A stretch of 64,000 bases of DNA from Kosakonia sp. BYX6 (GCF_038449125.1 NZ_CP151800.1:4498406-4562405), one strand, 5' to 3'. Shown: positions 25,590 to 35,986, counted from the stretch's first letter. Notes: generated by a model not told the origin, from the sequence alone. Translations and numbers: made by a program.

Positions 25590-26396
25590 ATGACAACCAA
25601 CAAACAGCCGGGCTTTGCACCTGCGGCTTCACCACTTGCTACAACGATTGTAAACACGCCGGAAGACGCCTTAATCGCCGGCGAAACCTCCATTCCAACT
25701 CAGGGCGACAACATGCCCGCTTTCCATGCCCGCCCGAAAGACGCGGACGGCCCGTTACCGATCGTGATTGTGGTACAGGAAATTTTCGGCGTGCATGAAC
25801 ACATTCGCGATCTGTGCCGTCGCCTGGCGCTGGAAGGCTATCTTGCCATCGCGCCGGAGCTCTATTTCCGCCAGGGCGATCCGAATGATTTCACCGATGT
25901 CCAGACGCTGCTTAGCGCGCTGGTCAGTAAAGTGCCAGATGCCCAAGTGCTGGCCGACCTCGATCACGTCGCCAATTGGGCGGCGCGCAATGGCGGCAAT
26001 GCGCATCAACTGATGGTCACCGGTTTTTGCTGGGGCGGTCGCATCGCCTGGCTGTACGCCGCGCACAATCCACAACTGAAAGCCGCTGTGGCCTGGTACG
26101 GCAAACTGACGGGTGAAAAAACGCTGAACTCGCCAAACAATCCGATAGATATCGCCACCAATTTGAACGCGCCCGTGCTCGGCTTATATGGCGGGCAGGA
26201 TACCGGCATTCCTCTTGAGAGCGTGGAAACCATGCGCCAGGCACTGCGGGCGGCGAATGCCAACGCGGAGATTATTGTCTATCCCGACGCGGGACATGCT
26301 TTTAACGCGGATTACCGTCCGAGCTATCATGCAGAATCCGCCAAAGATGGCTGGCAGCGCATGCTGGCCTGGTTTTCGCAGTACGGTAAGAAATAG
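25590..26396 (+). CDS. dlhH: Dienelactone hydrolase family protein DlhH (YsgA)
   Basis: Alpha/beta hydrolase related to carboxymethylenebutenolidase; the physiological substrate is unknown. It has 268 residues (E. coli YsgA 271). The nucleophile elbow is GFCWGGR near residue 148 with Cys in place of Ser, as in dienelactone hydrolases. The acid is in GLYGGQDTGIP and the histidine in YPDAGHAFNADYRPSYH near 233. A GGGAGAAT site precedes the ATG. It is divergent from udp and converges on metE. Confidence 0.93.
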   Translation: MTTNKQPGFAPAASPLATTIVNTPEDALIAGETSIPTQGDNMPAFHARPKDADGPLPIVIVVQEIFGVHEHIRDLCRRLALEGYLAIAPELYFRQGDPNDFTDVQTLLSALVSKVPDAQVLADLDHVANWAARNGGNAHQLMVTGFCWGGRIAWLYAAHNPQLKAAVAWYGKLTGEKTLNSPNNPIDIATNLNAPVLGLYGGQDTGIPLESVETMRQALRAANANAEIIVYPDAGHAFNADYRPSYHAESAKDGWQRMLAWFSQYGKK

Positions 26397-26403
26397 TGTT
26401 TTT

Positions 26404-26431
26404 GCGCCGCCGGTTTCGCAACAGGCGGCGC
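26404..26431. other. GC-rich hairpin between dlhH and metE
   Basis: Perfect stem GCGCCGCC/GGCGGCGC with a 12-base loop in the 46-bp gap between convergent stops. Neither strand has a clear T-run after the stem, so it is at best a weak or 3'-end-protecting structure. Confidence 0.5.
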
Positions 26432-26442
26432 GATAGAGCAAC

Positions 26443-28704
26443 TTATTTCTGACGCAGGTTCTGCGCGGCTTTCACCATGTTCGCCAGCGCGCTACGCGTT
26501 TCCGGCCAGCCGCGGGTTTTCAGGCCGCAGTCCGGGTTCACCCACAAGCGCTCCGCCGGGATACGCTGCGCCGCTTTCTGCAACAGCGCTTCGATCCATT
26601 CCACGCTCGGCACATTCGGCGAGTGAATGTCATACACGCCCGGTCCGATTTCGTTCGGGTATTCGAACTCTTCGAACGACTCCAGCAGTTCCATATCGGA
26701 ACGCGAGGTTTCAATGGTGATCACGTCGGCATCCAGCGCGGCGATGGAATCCATGATGTCGTTGAACTCGCAATAGCACATGTGCGTGTGGATTTGCGTG
26801 TCGTCTTTCGCCACGGCGGCGTTGATTCGAAAAGCTTCCACGCCCCATGCCAGGTAAGCATCCCAATCGCTACGGCGCAGTGGCAAACCTTCGCGCAGGG
26901 CCGGTTCATCAATCTGGATAATGCCGATACCTGCGGCTTCCAGATCCGCCACTTCATCACGCAATGCCAGCGCAATTTGTTTGGCGATGGTTTCGCGGCT
27001 GACATCTTCACGCGGGAACGACCAGCAAAGAATGGTCACCGGGCCAGTCAGCATGCCTTTCACCGGTTTGTCGGTCAGGGACTGCGCATACTTCGCCCAC
27101 TCGACGGTGATCGCTTCCGGGCGGCTGACGTCGCCGATCACTACCGGCGGTTTCACGCAGCGGGAACCGTAGCTCTGTACCCAGCCATTTTGCGTAAAGA
27201 CGAAACCGTCGAGGTTCTCACCGAAGTATTCCACCATGTCGTTACGCTCGGCTTCGCCGTGCACCAGCACATCCAGCCCCAGGCGCTCCTGCTCGGCAAT
27301 CGCTTGTTTAATATGTTCCGCGATGCCGGTGCGGTAGTTCGTGGCGTCCAGATTGCCTTTTTTGAAGTCCAGGCGCAGGCCGCGGATTTCAGTGGTTTGT
27401 GGGAATGAACCGATGGTCGTTGTCGGCCAGGCTGGCAGGTTAAAGCGGGCGCGTTGCGCCTGAGCACGCTCGCCGTACGGGCTGTGGCGTTGGCTGTCTT
27501 GCGCCGTGATCGCCGCCAGGCGTGTTGCCACGGCGGTGTTATGCACACGGGTAGAGTGGCGACGAGCCTGAATCGGCGCACTCCATTGCGCCAGTTTTTC
27601 GGTGTTGCCGCTGTTCAGCGCATCGCGCAGCAGCGCCAGTTCCTGGCATTTTTGCAGGGCGAAGGCGAACCAGCTTTTTACCTCTTCATCAAGACGCGTT
27701 TCGACGCTCAGATCGATCGGGCTGTGCAGCAGAGAGCAAGAGGAAGCGACCCATAGCGGGCGTTTCCCGACAATCTGTTGCACTTGCGCGTATTTCTCAG
27801 TCAGGTCGGCACGCCAGACGTTTCGGCCATTAACCAGGCCAGCGGAGAGTAACCAGTCAGCAGGCAAGCGCTGGTGCAGCTCAGCAACGTTGTCTTTGCC
27901 GTGCACCAGATCGACATGCAGGCCCTGCACTGGCAGCGCGGTGATCACATCCAGGTTCGGCGTAACGCCTTCAAAATAGGTGGTCAGCAGCAGTTTTACC
28001 TGACCGTTCAGCGCGTCATACGCCGGTTTAAAAACATCCAACCACGCTTGCGGTAACTCCAGCACCAGCGCGGGTTCATCGATTTGTACCCACTCGATAT
28101 CGCGTTTTGCCAGTTCGGCCAGAACCTGTTGGTACACCGGCAGAATGTCGTTCAGCAGGCTTAAGCGGTCGAATTGCTCGCCTTTCACTTTACCCAGCCA
28201 CAGGTAGGTTACCGGCCCCAGCAGCACGGGTTTGACTTTGTGGCCCAATGCCAGCGCTTCGTCCACCTCTTCCAGTAACTGGGTCCAGGTCAGTTTGAAC
28301 TGCTGGCCTTTGCTGAACTCCGGCACCATGTAGTGGTAGTTGGTGTTGAACCATTTGGTCATTTCCGCCGCGGCAGCGGGTTCACCGGTCGGTGCGCGAC
28401 CACGACCAATGCGGAACAGGGTATCGATATCCACAGAGCCGTCTTTGTTCTGATGACGAGCCGGCACATTGCCGAGCAGCAGGCTGGTGGTCAGAACATG
28501 GTCGTACCAGGCAAAGTCGCCGACCGGTAGCAGATCGATGCCGGCCTGTTTTTGTTGATCCCAGTGGCGAGCGCGCAATTCGCAGCCCACCGCCAGCAGT
28601 TCTTCACGGCTGGTGTTGCCAGCCCAGTAACTTTCTTGCGCTTTTTTCAACTCGCGACGCAGGCCAACGCGAGGGAAACCGAGGGTGTGATTAATAATTG
28701 TCAT
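26443..28704 (-). CDS. metE: Cobalamin-independent methionine synthase MetE
   Basis: Transfers the methyl group of 5-methyltetrahydropteroyltri-L-glutamate to homocysteine, the last step of methionine synthesis without B12. The start at 28704 gives [19 protein letters not shown] and 753 residues, as in E. coli; a longer frame upstream runs through repeat sequence. The zinc ligands are visible in [11 protein letters not shown] (His and Cys near 641-643) and [12 protein letters not shown] (Cys near 726); [14 protein letters not shown] marks the substrate site. It is divergent from its activator gene metR, with met boxes and an ERIC repeat between. Confidence 0.98.
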   Translation of the reverse strand: MTIINHTLGFPRVGLRRELKKAQESYWAGNTSREELLAVGCELRARHWDQQKQAGIDLLPVGDFAWYDHVLTTSLLLGNVPARHQNKDGSVDIDTLFRIGRGRAPTGEPAAAAEMTKWFNTNYHYMVPEFSKGQQFKLTWTQLLEEVDEALALGHKVKPVLLGPVTYLWLGKVKGEQFDRLSLLNDILPVYQQVLAELAKRDIEWVQIDEPALVLELPQAWLDVFKPAYDALNGQVKLLLTTYFEGVTPNLDVITALPVQGLHVDLVHGKDNVAELHQRLPADWLLSAGLVNGRNVWRADLTEKYAQVQQIVGKRPLWVASSCSLLHSPIDLSVETRLDEEVKSWFAFALQKCQELALLRDALNSGNTEKLAQWSAPIQARRHSTRVHNTAVATRLAAITAQDSQRHSPYGERAQAQRARFNLPAWPTTTIGSFPQTTEIRGLRLDFKKGNLDATNYRTGIAEHIKQAIAEQERLGLDVLVHGEAERNDMVEYFGENLDGFVFTQNGWVQSYGSRCVKPPVVIGDVSRPEAITVEWAKYAQSLTDKPVKGMLTGPVTILCWSFPREDVSRETIAKQIALALRDEVADLEAAGIGIIQIDEPALREGLPLRRSDWDAYLAWGVEAFRINAAVAKDDTQIHTHMCYCEFNDIMDSIAALDADVITIETSRSDMELLESFEEFEYPNEIGPGVYDIHSPNVPSVEWIEALLQKAAQRIPAERLWVNPDCGLKTRGWPETRSALANMVKAAQNLRQK

Positions 28705-28739
28705 GATCCTTCCTCTTTTATATGGCTGATTCTGAAGGC

Positions 28740-28865
28740 AAAACTCTAAATAGTTCGGCTGGCAGGAAGGCGGCAACGCAGCGCATTCCCAGGAGCTTAC
28801 TGAAGTAAGTGACTGGGATAAGCGAGGCAGCCAACGCATCTGCCAGTCGAAATATGACGAGTTTT
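28740..28865. repeat. ERIC element between metE and metR
   Basis: A 126-bp imperfect palindrome, the size of a full ERIC unit. The core is CATTCCCAGGAGCTTAC, then GTAAGTGACTGGGATAAGCG; the outer arms AAAACTC and GAGTTTT match in inverse orientation. Its right end abuts the met boxes at 28866. If metE starts near 28883, the whole element is transcribed in the metE leader. Confidence 0.9.
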
Positions 28866-28889
28866 GGACGTCCAGATGTTTACACATCC
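28866..28889. promoter_or_regulatory. MetJ operator (three tandem met boxes)
   Basis: GGACGTCC, AGATGTTT and ACACATCC are three adjacent 8-mers resembling the met box AGACGTCT (6, 6 and 5 of 8 matches). They overlap the predicted metE start region and downstream of its -10, where MetJ-SAM would repress. Confidence 0.75.
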
Positions 28890-28918
28890 ATAATGTGAAG
28901 GTACTGTGTATACCTCAA
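28890..28918 (-). promoter_or_regulatory. Predicted metE promoter
   Basis: Minus strand TTGAGG (28913-28918), 17-bp spacer, CATTAT (28890-28895), with start expected near 28883. The divergent metR promoter may use TTTACA (28879-28884), 17 bp, TACTGT (28902-28907) on the plus strand, so the two overlap. Confidence 0.55.
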
Positions 28919-28940
28919 GCGCAAAATGTTCATGCCGGAG

Positions 28941-28953
28941 TGAAGGACTTTCA
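28941..28953. promoter_or_regulatory. MetR-binding dyad at the metR start
   Basis: TGAAGGACTTTCA matches the MetR consensus TGAA-N5-TTCA exactly. It is centred about 64 bp upstream of the predicted metE start, and it also contains the metR Shine-Dalgarno (AAGGA) and first base of the start codon, so binding could couple metE activation to metR autoregulation. Confidence 0.5.
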
Positions 28954-29906
28954 TGATCGAGATTAAACATCTGAAAACGCTACAGGCGTTACGAAATAGC
29001 GGATCGCTCGCGGCAGCAGCAGCTACGTTGCATCAGACGCAATCTGCGCTTTCCCATCAGTTCAGCGATCTGGAACAACGCCTCGGTTTCCGGCTATTTG
29101 TGCGTAAGAGTCAGCCGCTGCGCTTTACGCCGCAGGGTGAAATTTTGCTGCAATTGGCGAATCAGGTGCTGCCGCAAATCAGCCGCGCCCTGCAATCTTG
29201 CAACGAACCGCAACAGACCACTTTACGTATCGCCATTGAATGCCATAGCTGTATTCAGTGGCTGACGCCCGCACTTGAAAATTTCCGCCAGAGCTGGCCG
29301 CAGGTGGAGATGGATTTCAAATCTGGCGTGACTTTCGACCCGCAACCCGCACTGCAACAAGGCGAGTTGGATCTGGTGTTGACCTCCGACATTCTGCCGC
29401 GCAGCGGCCTGCACTATTCCCCGATGTTTGATTTCGAAGTGCGGCTGGTTTTGGCGCCGGATCATCCGCTGGCGGCGAAAGCGCGCATTACGCCGGATGA
29501 TATCGCCAGCGAAACGCTGCTGATCTACCCGGTACAGCGCAGCCGGCTGGATGTCTGGCGCCACTTCCTGCAACCGGCTGGCGTTAGCCCGTCGCTGAAA
29601 AGCGTCGATAACACCCTACTGTTAATTCAGATGGTTGCGGCCCGCATGGGGATTGCGGCGCTGCCGCACTGGGTGGTGGAGAGTTTTGAGCGCCAGGGTT
29701 TGATCGTGACCAAAACCCTGGGCGAAGGATTGTGGAGCCGGCTGTATGCCGCCGTGCGCGACGGCGAACAGCGGCAGCCGGTGACAGAAGCGTTTATTCG
29801 CTCAGCGCGGAACCACGCTTGCGATCATCTACCGTTTGTGCGGAGCGCGGAGCGACCCAACGCCGATGTACCCACAACGAGGCCATTATCACCGCACCAC
29901 CAATAA
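28953..29906 (+). CDS. metR: LysR-type regulator MetR
   Basis: Homocysteine-responsive activator of metE, metH and other methionine genes, and repressor of itself. It has 317 residues, as in E. coli. The N-terminal helix-turn-helix is [20 protein letters not shown], with [15 protein letters not shown] following; the effector domain occupies residues 90-300. The last 38 codons lie opposite the end of bioP on the other strand, a 113-bp convergent overlap. Confidence 0.97.
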   Translation: MIEIKHLKTLQALRNSGSLAAAAATLHQTQSALSHQFSDLEQRLGFRLFVRKSQPLRFTPQGEILLQLANQVLPQISRALQSCNEPQQTTLRIAIECHSCIQWLTPALENFRQSWPQVEMDFKSGVTFDPQPALQQGELDLVLTSDILPRSGLHYSPMFDFEVRLVLAPDHPLAAKARITPDDIASETLLIYPVQRSRLDVWRHFLQPAGVSPSLKSVDNTLLLIQMVAARMGIAALPHWVVESFERQGLIVTKTLGEGLWSRLYAAVRDGEQRQPVTEAFIRSARNHACDHLPFVRSAERPNADVPTTRPLSPHHQ

Positions 29907-30693
29907 TAAAACTCGGCCAGTGCGGCTGTTCCTGCCAGATAGCGAGGTTCACCAGTAACCCGGCAGGAACATGCACATTGTTCATGATGCCGAGCGTGCC
30001 CGCGTCCACCTGCGTGGCACCGTAGTTCCACATAAAGTAACCCAACCCGGACGCCACCACGCCCAGCCAAATCAGCACGCCCCACTGCAAGCTGGTGGTC
30101 GGCAATTTCTGCGGGTTGCCCATCGCAAACCACGCGATAACAGCCACCACCAGCGCGCCGAGATAGAACCAGGCGAAGGCGTTATGCTGCGGCATCGGGC
30201 GGGTTTCCATCAGGCGTTTATAGCCAACCATGCCAATAGCGAAGCTGATATTCGCCAGTTGCACCAGAATCAGGCCAATCCAGAAGTGATCGCTGACTTT
30301 GTCGTAGCGAATAATCGCCGCGCCAATCACCGCCAGCCCGGCGCTTAATGCGTAGCTCCAGCGCAGCCCGCGCTTGCTCAGCAGGTCGTAAATCAGCGTG
30401 ACGTACAGCGGCGTGAAAACCGTAAACAGCAGGAATTCCGACACCGTTAAATAGAGATAAGCCTGGAAGCTGAACAGGTACATGATGCCGAGCTGCAATG
30501 CGCCGACCAGCATATACAAACCAATGGTTTTCAGGTTGTGCCCACGGGCGCGCAGAAAGGGTAAAAACACCAGCGCCGCCAGCCCCACGCGCATCAGCAC
30601 GGAGAAATAGCTGTCGACATGACCGGCCAGGTATTCGCCAATCAGGCTAAAAGAGAAAGCCCACAGAATAGTGGTGATGATCAGTAACGCCAC
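29794..30693 (-). CDS. bioP: Biotin transporter BioP (YigM), DMT/EamA family
   Basis: Inner-membrane carrier of the drug/metabolite transporter superfamily; the E. coli homologue YigM is the high-affinity biotin transporter. It has 299 residues, as in E. coli, with ten hydrophobic spans in two EamA repeats. It begins [22 protein letters not shown]. The cytoplasmic C-terminal tail [19 protein letters not shown] is antisense to the metR 3' end. Substrate is assigned by family and gene order. Confidence 0.92.
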   Translation of the reverse strand: MALLIITTILWAFSFSLIGEYLAGHVDSYFSVLMRVGLAALVFLPFLRARGHNLKTIGLYMLVGALQLGIMYLFSFQAYLYLTVSEFLLFTVFTPLYVTLIYDLLSKRGLRWSYALSAGLAVIGAAIIRYDKVSDHFWIGLILVQLANISFAIGMVGYKRLMETRPMPQHNAFAWFYLGALVVAVIAWFAMGNPQKLPTTSLQWGVLIWLGVVASGLGYFMWNYGATQVDAGTLGIMNNVHVPAGLLVNLAIWQEQPHWPSFIIGGAVIMASLWVHRRWVAPRSAQTVDDRKRGSALSE

Positions 30694-30798
30694 AATGAAT
30701 GTCTCTCAGGGGGAAAGAACACGCATTGTAGCGAACTCAGTTACGCAAAGTTTGAATATTTAGTTGACGTCTGATTATGAAACAAACAGATGTCAATC

Positions 30799-31599
30799 TT
30801 ATTCAAGAAACAGTTGGCGCAGGTATTTTGGTACGGCGTTGTCGGCGTTGGTGCCGATCACTTCCAGATCCGGATGCAGCTCCTTCAGGCGCTGATGTGC
30901 ATTGCCCATGATGCAGCCTTTGCCAGCCATCGACAGCATTTCCGCATCGTTCATACCATCGCCAAATGCGATGCACTCTTTCAAACTGTAACCCAGCGCA
31001 CCGGCAACCGCTTCCAGCGCATGGCCTTTGGAAACGCCACCGGCCATCACTTCCAGGCAGGTTAAGGTCGAGAAGCTGACGTTCACGCGATCGCCCCAGC
31101 GCGCGTTGATCGCCTGCTCCAGCGGCAGCAGTTTTTCGTGGCTTTCGCAGGAGAAAAAGACTTTGCTGATCCCTTCCGGCTCCAGCAAACCCGGCTCATA
31201 TAGCGAGTACTGGAACACCGCTTCTTTGAAGAAACGCATCTCGTCCGGACGGTGGCGGTTCATAAACCACTCATCGTCGCGGTAAACGTTGGTGATGATA
31301 TCCGGCTCGTTGTGCATCACGCCAAACAGATCGGCGGCGATATCGCGATCCAGATTATGGGTAAAGACCAGATTGCCCTCGGTGTCATGCACGCGCGCAC
31401 CGTTGGAAGTGATCATATAGGCCTTGATGCCCAAATTGTCGCGGATTTGCCCGACATCAACATGGTGGCGGCCAGTGGCGAAGACAAAATTGACGCCGCG
31501 CGCGGTCAGCAGTTTTAACGTTTCCTTGGCGAAAGGCGACAGTGTGTGATCGGGGGAGAGCAACGTGCCATCTAAATCGGACGCAACAACCTGGTACAT
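30799..31599 (-). CDS. yigL: Pyridoxal phosphatase YigL, HAD superfamily
   Basis: HAD type IIB (Cof-like) sugar/pyridoxal phosphatase; its transcript is stabilised under sugar-phosphate stress by SgrS in E. coli. The start at 31599 gives MYQVVASDLDGTLLSPDHTLS and 266 residues, as in E. coli; the upstream extension has no homology. Motif I is DLDGTLL, motif II FATGRHHVD, and motifs III/IV include GVSKGHALEAVA and CIAFGDGMNDAEML. It lies 25 bp downstream of pldB, as in E. coli, where pldB-yigL mRNA is the SgrS target. Confidence 0.95.
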   Translation of the reverse strand: MYQVVASDLDGTLLSPDHTLSPFAKETLKLLTARGVNFVFATGRHHVDVGQIRDNLGIKAYMITSNGARVHDTEGNLVFTHNLDRDIAADLFGVMHNEPDIITNVYRDDEWFMNRHRPDEMRFFKEAVFQYSLYEPGLLEPEGISKVFFSCESHEKLLPLEQAINARWGDRVNVSFSTLTCLEVMAGGVSKGHALEAVAGALGYSLKECIAFGDGMNDAEMLSMAGKGCIMGNAHQRLKELHPDLEVIGTNADNAVPKYLRQLFLE

Positions 31600-31624
31600 A
31601 AGAAAATTTAACCTCAATAATTCA

Positions 31625-32617
31625 TCAGTTATGCCGATCGAAGAATTCGACGATGGCGTTGAGCGCGACTGAGCGCATAGCGTCCTTTTCGAAAAGGATC
31701 TCATGGTATGCGCCCTCTATGACAAGCGGTTTACCCCCTTCACAAGGGTGACCGGCTGCGGCGCGGAGTTCGCAGAAGCGTTGATGCATGCGGTTATCCA
31801 CCACGTGCTCTTCCTCTGCCTGAATAATCAATGTCGGCGTGGCGTCTTTTGCCGCCCCCGCCAGCGCGTGTTCACCGGCCAGAATGCCTTCCCGCACCCA
31901 GTGCCAGGTTGGCCCGCCTACGCGCAGTGTTGGTTCATCCGCATAAAAGCGCACATTGCGCCGGTAGCGTTCGCGGCTGTGGGTCAGCACGTTAACGGCA
32001 AAAGGCAACGCGCGCCAGCTTCCGGTACCGATGGCATAACCATCGCGAATACGCGGGTAGCTTTCCGCCCAATTAAGTAATGGACGCACCATCCAATCAG
32101 GCAAGCGAATAATGATACCGAACATCGGTGCACACAGAGCAATCGCATCGCAGGCCTGCGGGTGACGCTGTAAAAAGAGCGTGGAGATCGCGCCGCCCAT
32201 CGAATGCGCCAAAATATAGCGTTTACGCCACGGCCCGCTGGCGACTTCCTGATCCCAGAAGGCCGCTAAATCATCGACATAATCGCTGAAGTTGACCACA
32301 TGACCACGATGCGCGTCGGCCAAAATGCGCCCGGAACGCCCCTGCCCCCGGTGATCGATAATCAGCACATCATAACCGAGGTGGAACAAGTCATACGCCA
32401 GCTCGGCGTATTTCACGTAACTTTCGATACGACCCGGGCAAATCACAATCACGCGATCGTTACTTTGCGCGCGAAAACGGACAAAGCTGACCGGCACATT
32501 GTCGACGCCAGTAAAAACCGCCTCTTCACGCGAATGCCAGAAATCCATCAGCGGCCCCATGGTAAAAGCCGCGAACGCTTTTTCTCTGGTTTCCCATGCT
32601 TTTTTTTGCCGAAACAT
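31625..32617 (-). CDS. pldB: Lysophospholipase L2 PldB
   Basis: Inner-membrane-associated lysophospholipase and transacylase of the alpha/beta hydrolase family. The start at 32617 (MFRQKKAWETREKAFAAF) matches E. coli MFQQQKDWETRE and gives 330 residues against 340; an AAGGGG site lies 11 bases upstream. ATGs at 32641 and 32671 are in frame but unsupported. The nucleophile motif is LAHSMGGAIS near residue 134, with VICPGRIES forming the oxyanion side and GAYHEILFE the histidine. It is divergent from rhtB. Confidence 0.95.
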   Translation of the reverse strand: MFRQKKAWETREKAFAAFTMGPLMDFWHSREEAVFTGVDNVPVSFVRFRAQSNDRVIVICPGRIESYVKYAELAYDLFHLGYDVLIIDHRGQGRSGRILADAHRGHVVNFSDYVDDLAAFWDQEVASGPWRKRYILAHSMGGAISTLFLQRHPQACDAIALCAPMFGIIIRLPDWMVRPLLNWAESYPRIRDGYAIGTGSWRALPFAVNVLTHSRERYRRNVRFYADEPTLRVGGPTWHWVREGILAGEHALAGAAKDATPTLIIQAEEEHVVDNRMHQRFCELRAAAGHPCEGGKPLVIEGAYHEILFEKDAMRSVALNAIVEFFDRHN

Positions 32618-32725
32618 CGGGATTTTGCCCCTTTTAGCCATGTAAAATCGTTTTTTTGTGACCAATAGCAAATTCCGCGGACATTCGCGTATTGTGGCAC
32701 AAAATAAAACAATCAGGAATTTCTC

Positions 32726-33346
32726 ATGACCTACGAATGGTGGCTCGCCTACCTGCTGGCAACTATTATTCTGAGTTTATCCCCCGGCGCGGGGGCAATT
32801 AACACCATGACCTCGTCCATTAGCCATAGTTATCGCGGCGCGGCCGCAGCGATTGCCGGGCAACAAACCGGCCTGGCGATTCAGGTTATTGTCGTTGGTG
32901 TTGGGTTGGGGACGCTTTTCTCACGTTCTTTGTTGGCATTTGAAGTGCTGAAATGGGCGGGCGTGGCGTATCTGATTTGGCTCGGCATTCAACAATGGCG
33001 TGCCGCAGGTGCCATTGATCTGACTGCGCTGGCCAATACACAATCACGCGGATGGCTCTTTAAACGTGCGCTGGTTGTGACCCTGACCAATCCAAAATCA
33101 ATTGTCTTTCTCGCCGCTCTGTTTCCGCAATTTATCGTGCCGCAAGCTCCCCAGACAATGCAGTATGTCGTGCTTGGCACGACCATGATTGTGGTGGATA
33201 TCATCGTCATGTCAGGTTATGCGGTGCTGGCGCAGCGCATTCGAATCTGGATTAAAAGCCCGGTGCAAATGAAATTGCTCAACAGGATATTCGGTTCGCT
33301 GTTTATTCTGGTGGGGATCTTATTGGCATCGACAAAGCATGCGTGA
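32726..33346 (+). CDS. rhtB: Homoserine/homoserine lactone efflux protein RhtB
   Basis: Inner-membrane exporter of the LysE/RhtB family that gives resistance to homoserine and homoserine lactone. It has 206 residues, as in E. coli, beginning [21 protein letters not shown] with the family SPGxGAINTM signature. Six hydrophobic spans are apparent, with the conserved [16 protein letters not shown] segment between the third and fourth. It converges on rhtC across a REP pair. Confidence 0.96.
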   Translation: MTYEWWLAYLLATIILSLSPGAGAINTMTSSISHSYRGAAAAIAGQQTGLAIQVIVVGVGLGTLFSRSLLAFEVLKWAGVAYLIWLGIQQWRAAGAIDLTALANTQSRGWLFKRALVVTLTNPKSIVFLAALFPQFIVPQAPQTMQYVVLGTTMIVVDIIVMSGYAVLAQRIRIWIKSPVQMKLLNRIFGSLFILVGILLASTKHA

Positions 33347-33360
33347 GCAGTGAGTGTTTG

Positions 33361-33448
33361 TCGGATGGCGGCTACGCCTTATCCGACCTACGGAATAGGT
33401 TGGTGGGATAAAAACTCGTAGGCCCGGTAAGCGAAGCGCCACCGGGCA
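33361..33448. repeat. REP pair (BIME) between rhtB and rhtC
   Basis: Two REP units in opposite orientation: TCGGATGGCGGCTACGCCTT at 33361 and GTAGGCCCGGTAAGCGAAGC at 33418. Each folds as the classical imperfect hairpin. They fill the gap between convergent genes, where such units commonly protect 3' ends or bind gyrase. Confidence 0.92.
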
Positions 33449-33455
33449 ATATCGC

Positions 33456-34076
33456 TTAACGGGAAATAATCAGATGAATGCCGAAGCCTGCAAACAGCGC
33501 ACCAGCAAAGCCATCAATCCATTTTGCCAGGCGCTGGTAGCCACGGCGAATGCCCGGTAAGGCAAACAAGCTGGCGACCACGGTGAACCAGGCGAAGGTT
33601 TCCAGCGCAATCAGCACAAAAATGCCCCAACGCGCACTGGCGCCGACGCTGTCGCCAACAAACAGCGAGAACACCGAGCCAAAGTAGATAATCGCTTTCG
33701 GGTTGGCGAGGTTAGTCAGCAAACCTTTCACAAAGCTGCGCCCGCCTGCGGCCAGTTCGACCTGCGGCGCATCGGCGTTTTGCGCCTCTTTCTTCAGCGC
33801 GCCGCGCAGCATTTGGTAGCCCATCCAGCAGAGATAAAGGCCGCCGCCGACCATAATAATGTTATGCAGCCACGCCATCTTTTCGAGGATCAGGTTCAAG
33901 CCGAGCAGCGCAACGCCGGCCCACACCATAACGCCTGCGGTGATACCGAGTACGCCCATCATCGCTTCTTTGCGCGAACGGCTAACGGCAGTTTGTGAGA
34001 CGAAGAAGAAGTCCGGGCCGGGGCTCATCAGCGCAACGATGTGCACAAGAGCCACGGTGAGAAAAAGCATTAACAT
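33456..34076 (-). CDS. rhtC: Threonine efflux protein RhtC
   Basis: LysE/RhtB-family exporter conferring threonine (and some homoserine) resistance. It has 206 residues, as in E. coli, beginning MLMLFLTVALVHIVALMSPG with SPGPDFFFVSQTAVSRSR. The family segment TNLANPKAIIYFGSVFSLF is near residue 122. It is downstream of recQ on the same strand (61-bp gap), as in E. coli, and paralogous to rhtB. Confidence 0.96.
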   Translation of the reverse strand: MLMLFLTVALVHIVALMSPGPDFFFVSQTAVSRSRKEAMMGVLGITAGVMVWAGVALLGLNLILEKMAWLHNIIMVGGGLYLCWMGYQMLRGALKKEAQNADAPQVELAAGGRSFVKGLLTNLANPKAIIYFGSVFSLFVGDSVGASARWGIFVLIALETFAWFTVVASLFALPGIRRGYQRLAKWIDGFAGALFAGFGIHLIISR

Positions 34077-34137
34077 AATTAACTCGCGGGAAAATAGTTC
34101 AGAGAGCGACTATCCTGGCACTTTTCCCGCAGGCTGA

Positions 34138-35964
34138 CTACTCTTCTTCACCATCGGCATGGGCGCGGATCAGCGCCATAAATTTCTGGCCGAAACGCTC
34201 GAGTTTGCGCGTTCCCACGCCGTTTACGCTGAGCATTTCACCCGGCGACAGCGGCATCTGTTCCGCCATCTCAATCAGCGTCGCATCGTTAAACACCACA
34301 TAAGGCGGGATATTCTCTTCGTCGGCAATCGCTTTGCGCAGCTTACGCAGCTTGGCGAACAGTTTGCGATCGTAATTGCCGACCGCCGCTTTCTGCATCA
34401 CTTTCGATTTCAGCGCCACCATACGCGGCACGGCGAGCATCAGCGGCACTTCACCGCGCAGCACCGGACGCGCCGCGGCGGTCAGTTGCAGTGCGGAATG
34501 TTGAGCGATGTTTTGCGTGGCAAAGCCTAAGTGGATCAACTGGCGGATCACACTCACCCAATGTTCATGGCTGTGATCGCGCCCGATCCCATACACCGGC
34601 AGTTTGTCGTGGCCCATTTCGCGGATGCGTTGATTATTCGCCCCGCGCAGCACTTCCACCACATACCCCATGCCGAAGCGCTGGTTGACGCGATAAATCG
34701 CCGACAGCGCTTTTTGCGCGTCCTGTAAGCCGTCGTACTGACGCGGCGGATCGAGGCAGATATCGCAGTTGCCGCACGACTCCTGGCGTCCTTCGCCAAA
34801 ATAGTTCAGCAGCACTAAGCGGCGGCAGGTTTGTGCTTCGGCAAACGCGCCCATCGCATTGAGTTTATGGCGCTCAATATCCTGTAGCGGCCCGGCTGCC
34901 TTCTCTTCCAGGCAGCGGCGCAGCCACGCCATATCCGCCGGATCGTAAAACAGCATCGCTTCTGCGGGTAGGCCATCACGCCCGGCGCGGCCGGTTTCCT
35001 GATAATAAGATTCGATATTGCGGGGAATGTCGAAATGCACGACAAAGCGCACGTTGGGCTTGTTGATGCCCATGCCGAACGCGACCGTCGCCACCACGAT
35101 TTGCAGATCGTCGCGCTGGAACTGCTCCTGCACGCGCGCCCGGACGTCATTTTCCAGCCCGGCGTGATACGCCGCCGCGCTAAAACCACGGCTTTGCAGA
35201 CGCGCGGCGGTGTCTTCCACTTTCGCGCGACTGTTACAGTAAACAATGCCGCATTTGCCGCGCTGCTCCTGCACATAGCGCAGCAACTGATCGAGCGGCT
35301 TAAATTTTTCCATCAGCATGTAGCGGATGTTCGGGCGATCGAAACTGCTGACCTGAATCAGCGGATCGTTTAACCCCAGCAGGCGTTCAATGTCGCGGCG
35401 CGTGGTGTCATCGGCCGTCGCAGTCAGCGCCATAAACGGCACCGCAGGCAACATTTGGCGTAGCTGGCCAAGCGCGGCGTATTCCGGGCGGAAATCGTGT
35501 CCCCATTGGGAAATACAGTGTGCTTCGTCCACGGCGAGAAGCACCGGGTTCCACTGGCGAAGCTGGTCGAGGAAGTTATCGAGCATCAAGCGCTCGGGGG
35601 CGATATAGAGCAGGCGAATTTGCCCGTTGCGACAGCCGTTAACCACGTCAAACTGCTGTTCACGGCTTTGCGTGGAGTTCAGGCAGGCTGCGGCAACGCC
35701 GTTGGCGAGCAATTGGTCGACTTGATCTTTCATCAACGAGATCAGCGGTGATACCACCACCGTCAGGCCATCTAAAACCAGCGCCGGAATTTGATAACAC
35801 AGCGATTTGCCGCCGCCGGTCGGCATCACCACCAGGCAGTCGCGACCACCGAGCACAGTGTCGATGATATCTTCTTGGCCCGGGCGGAACTGCTGGTAGC
35901 CAAAGGTTTCTTGCAAAACCTGTTTAGCCAGCGATTCCTGATTCAATACTTCCGCCTGTGCCAC
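34138..35964 (-). CDS. recQ: ATP-dependent DNA helicase RecQ
   Basis: 3'-5' helicase of the RecFOR pathway that initiates and disrupts recombination. It has 608 residues (E. coli 609), starting at a GTG ([15 protein letters not shown]). Helicase motifs are [10 protein letters not shown] (Walker A), [16 protein letters not shown] (DEAH and aromatic-rich loop) and [12 protein letters not shown] (motif VI). Zinc-binding cysteines are in QTCRR and CGNCDICLD, followed by winged-helix and HRDC domains ([20 protein letters not shown]). It lies between pldA and rhtC. Confidence 0.97.
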   Translation of the reverse strand: MAQAEVLNQESLAKQVLQETFGYQQFRPGQEDIIDTVLGGRDCLVVMPTGGGKSLCYQIPALVLDGLTVVVSPLISLMKDQVDQLLANGVAAACLNSTQSREQQFDVVNGCRNGQIRLLYIAPERLMLDNFLDQLRQWNPVLLAVDEAHCISQWGHDFRPEYAALGQLRQMLPAVPFMALTATADDTTRRDIERLLGLNDPLIQVSSFDRPNIRYMLMEKFKPLDQLLRYVQEQRGKCGIVYCNSRAKVEDTAARLQSRGFSAAAYHAGLENDVRARVQEQFQRDDLQIVVATVAFGMGINKPNVRFVVHFDIPRNIESYYQETGRAGRDGLPAEAMLFYDPADMAWLRRCLEEKAAGPLQDIERHKLNAMGAFAEAQTCRRLVLLNYFGEGRQESCGNCDICLDPPRQYDGLQDAQKALSAIYRVNQRFGMGYVVEVLRGANNQRIREMGHDKLPVYGIGRDHSHEHWVSVIRQLIHLGFATQNIAQHSALQLTAAARPVLRGEVPLMLAVPRMVALKSKVMQKAAVGNYDRKLFAKLRKLRKAIADEENIPPYVVFNDATLIEMAEQMPLSPGEMLSVNGVGTRKLERFGQKFMALIRAHADGEEE

Positions 35965-35986
35965 AATGACCCCATTTGCCTGAAAT

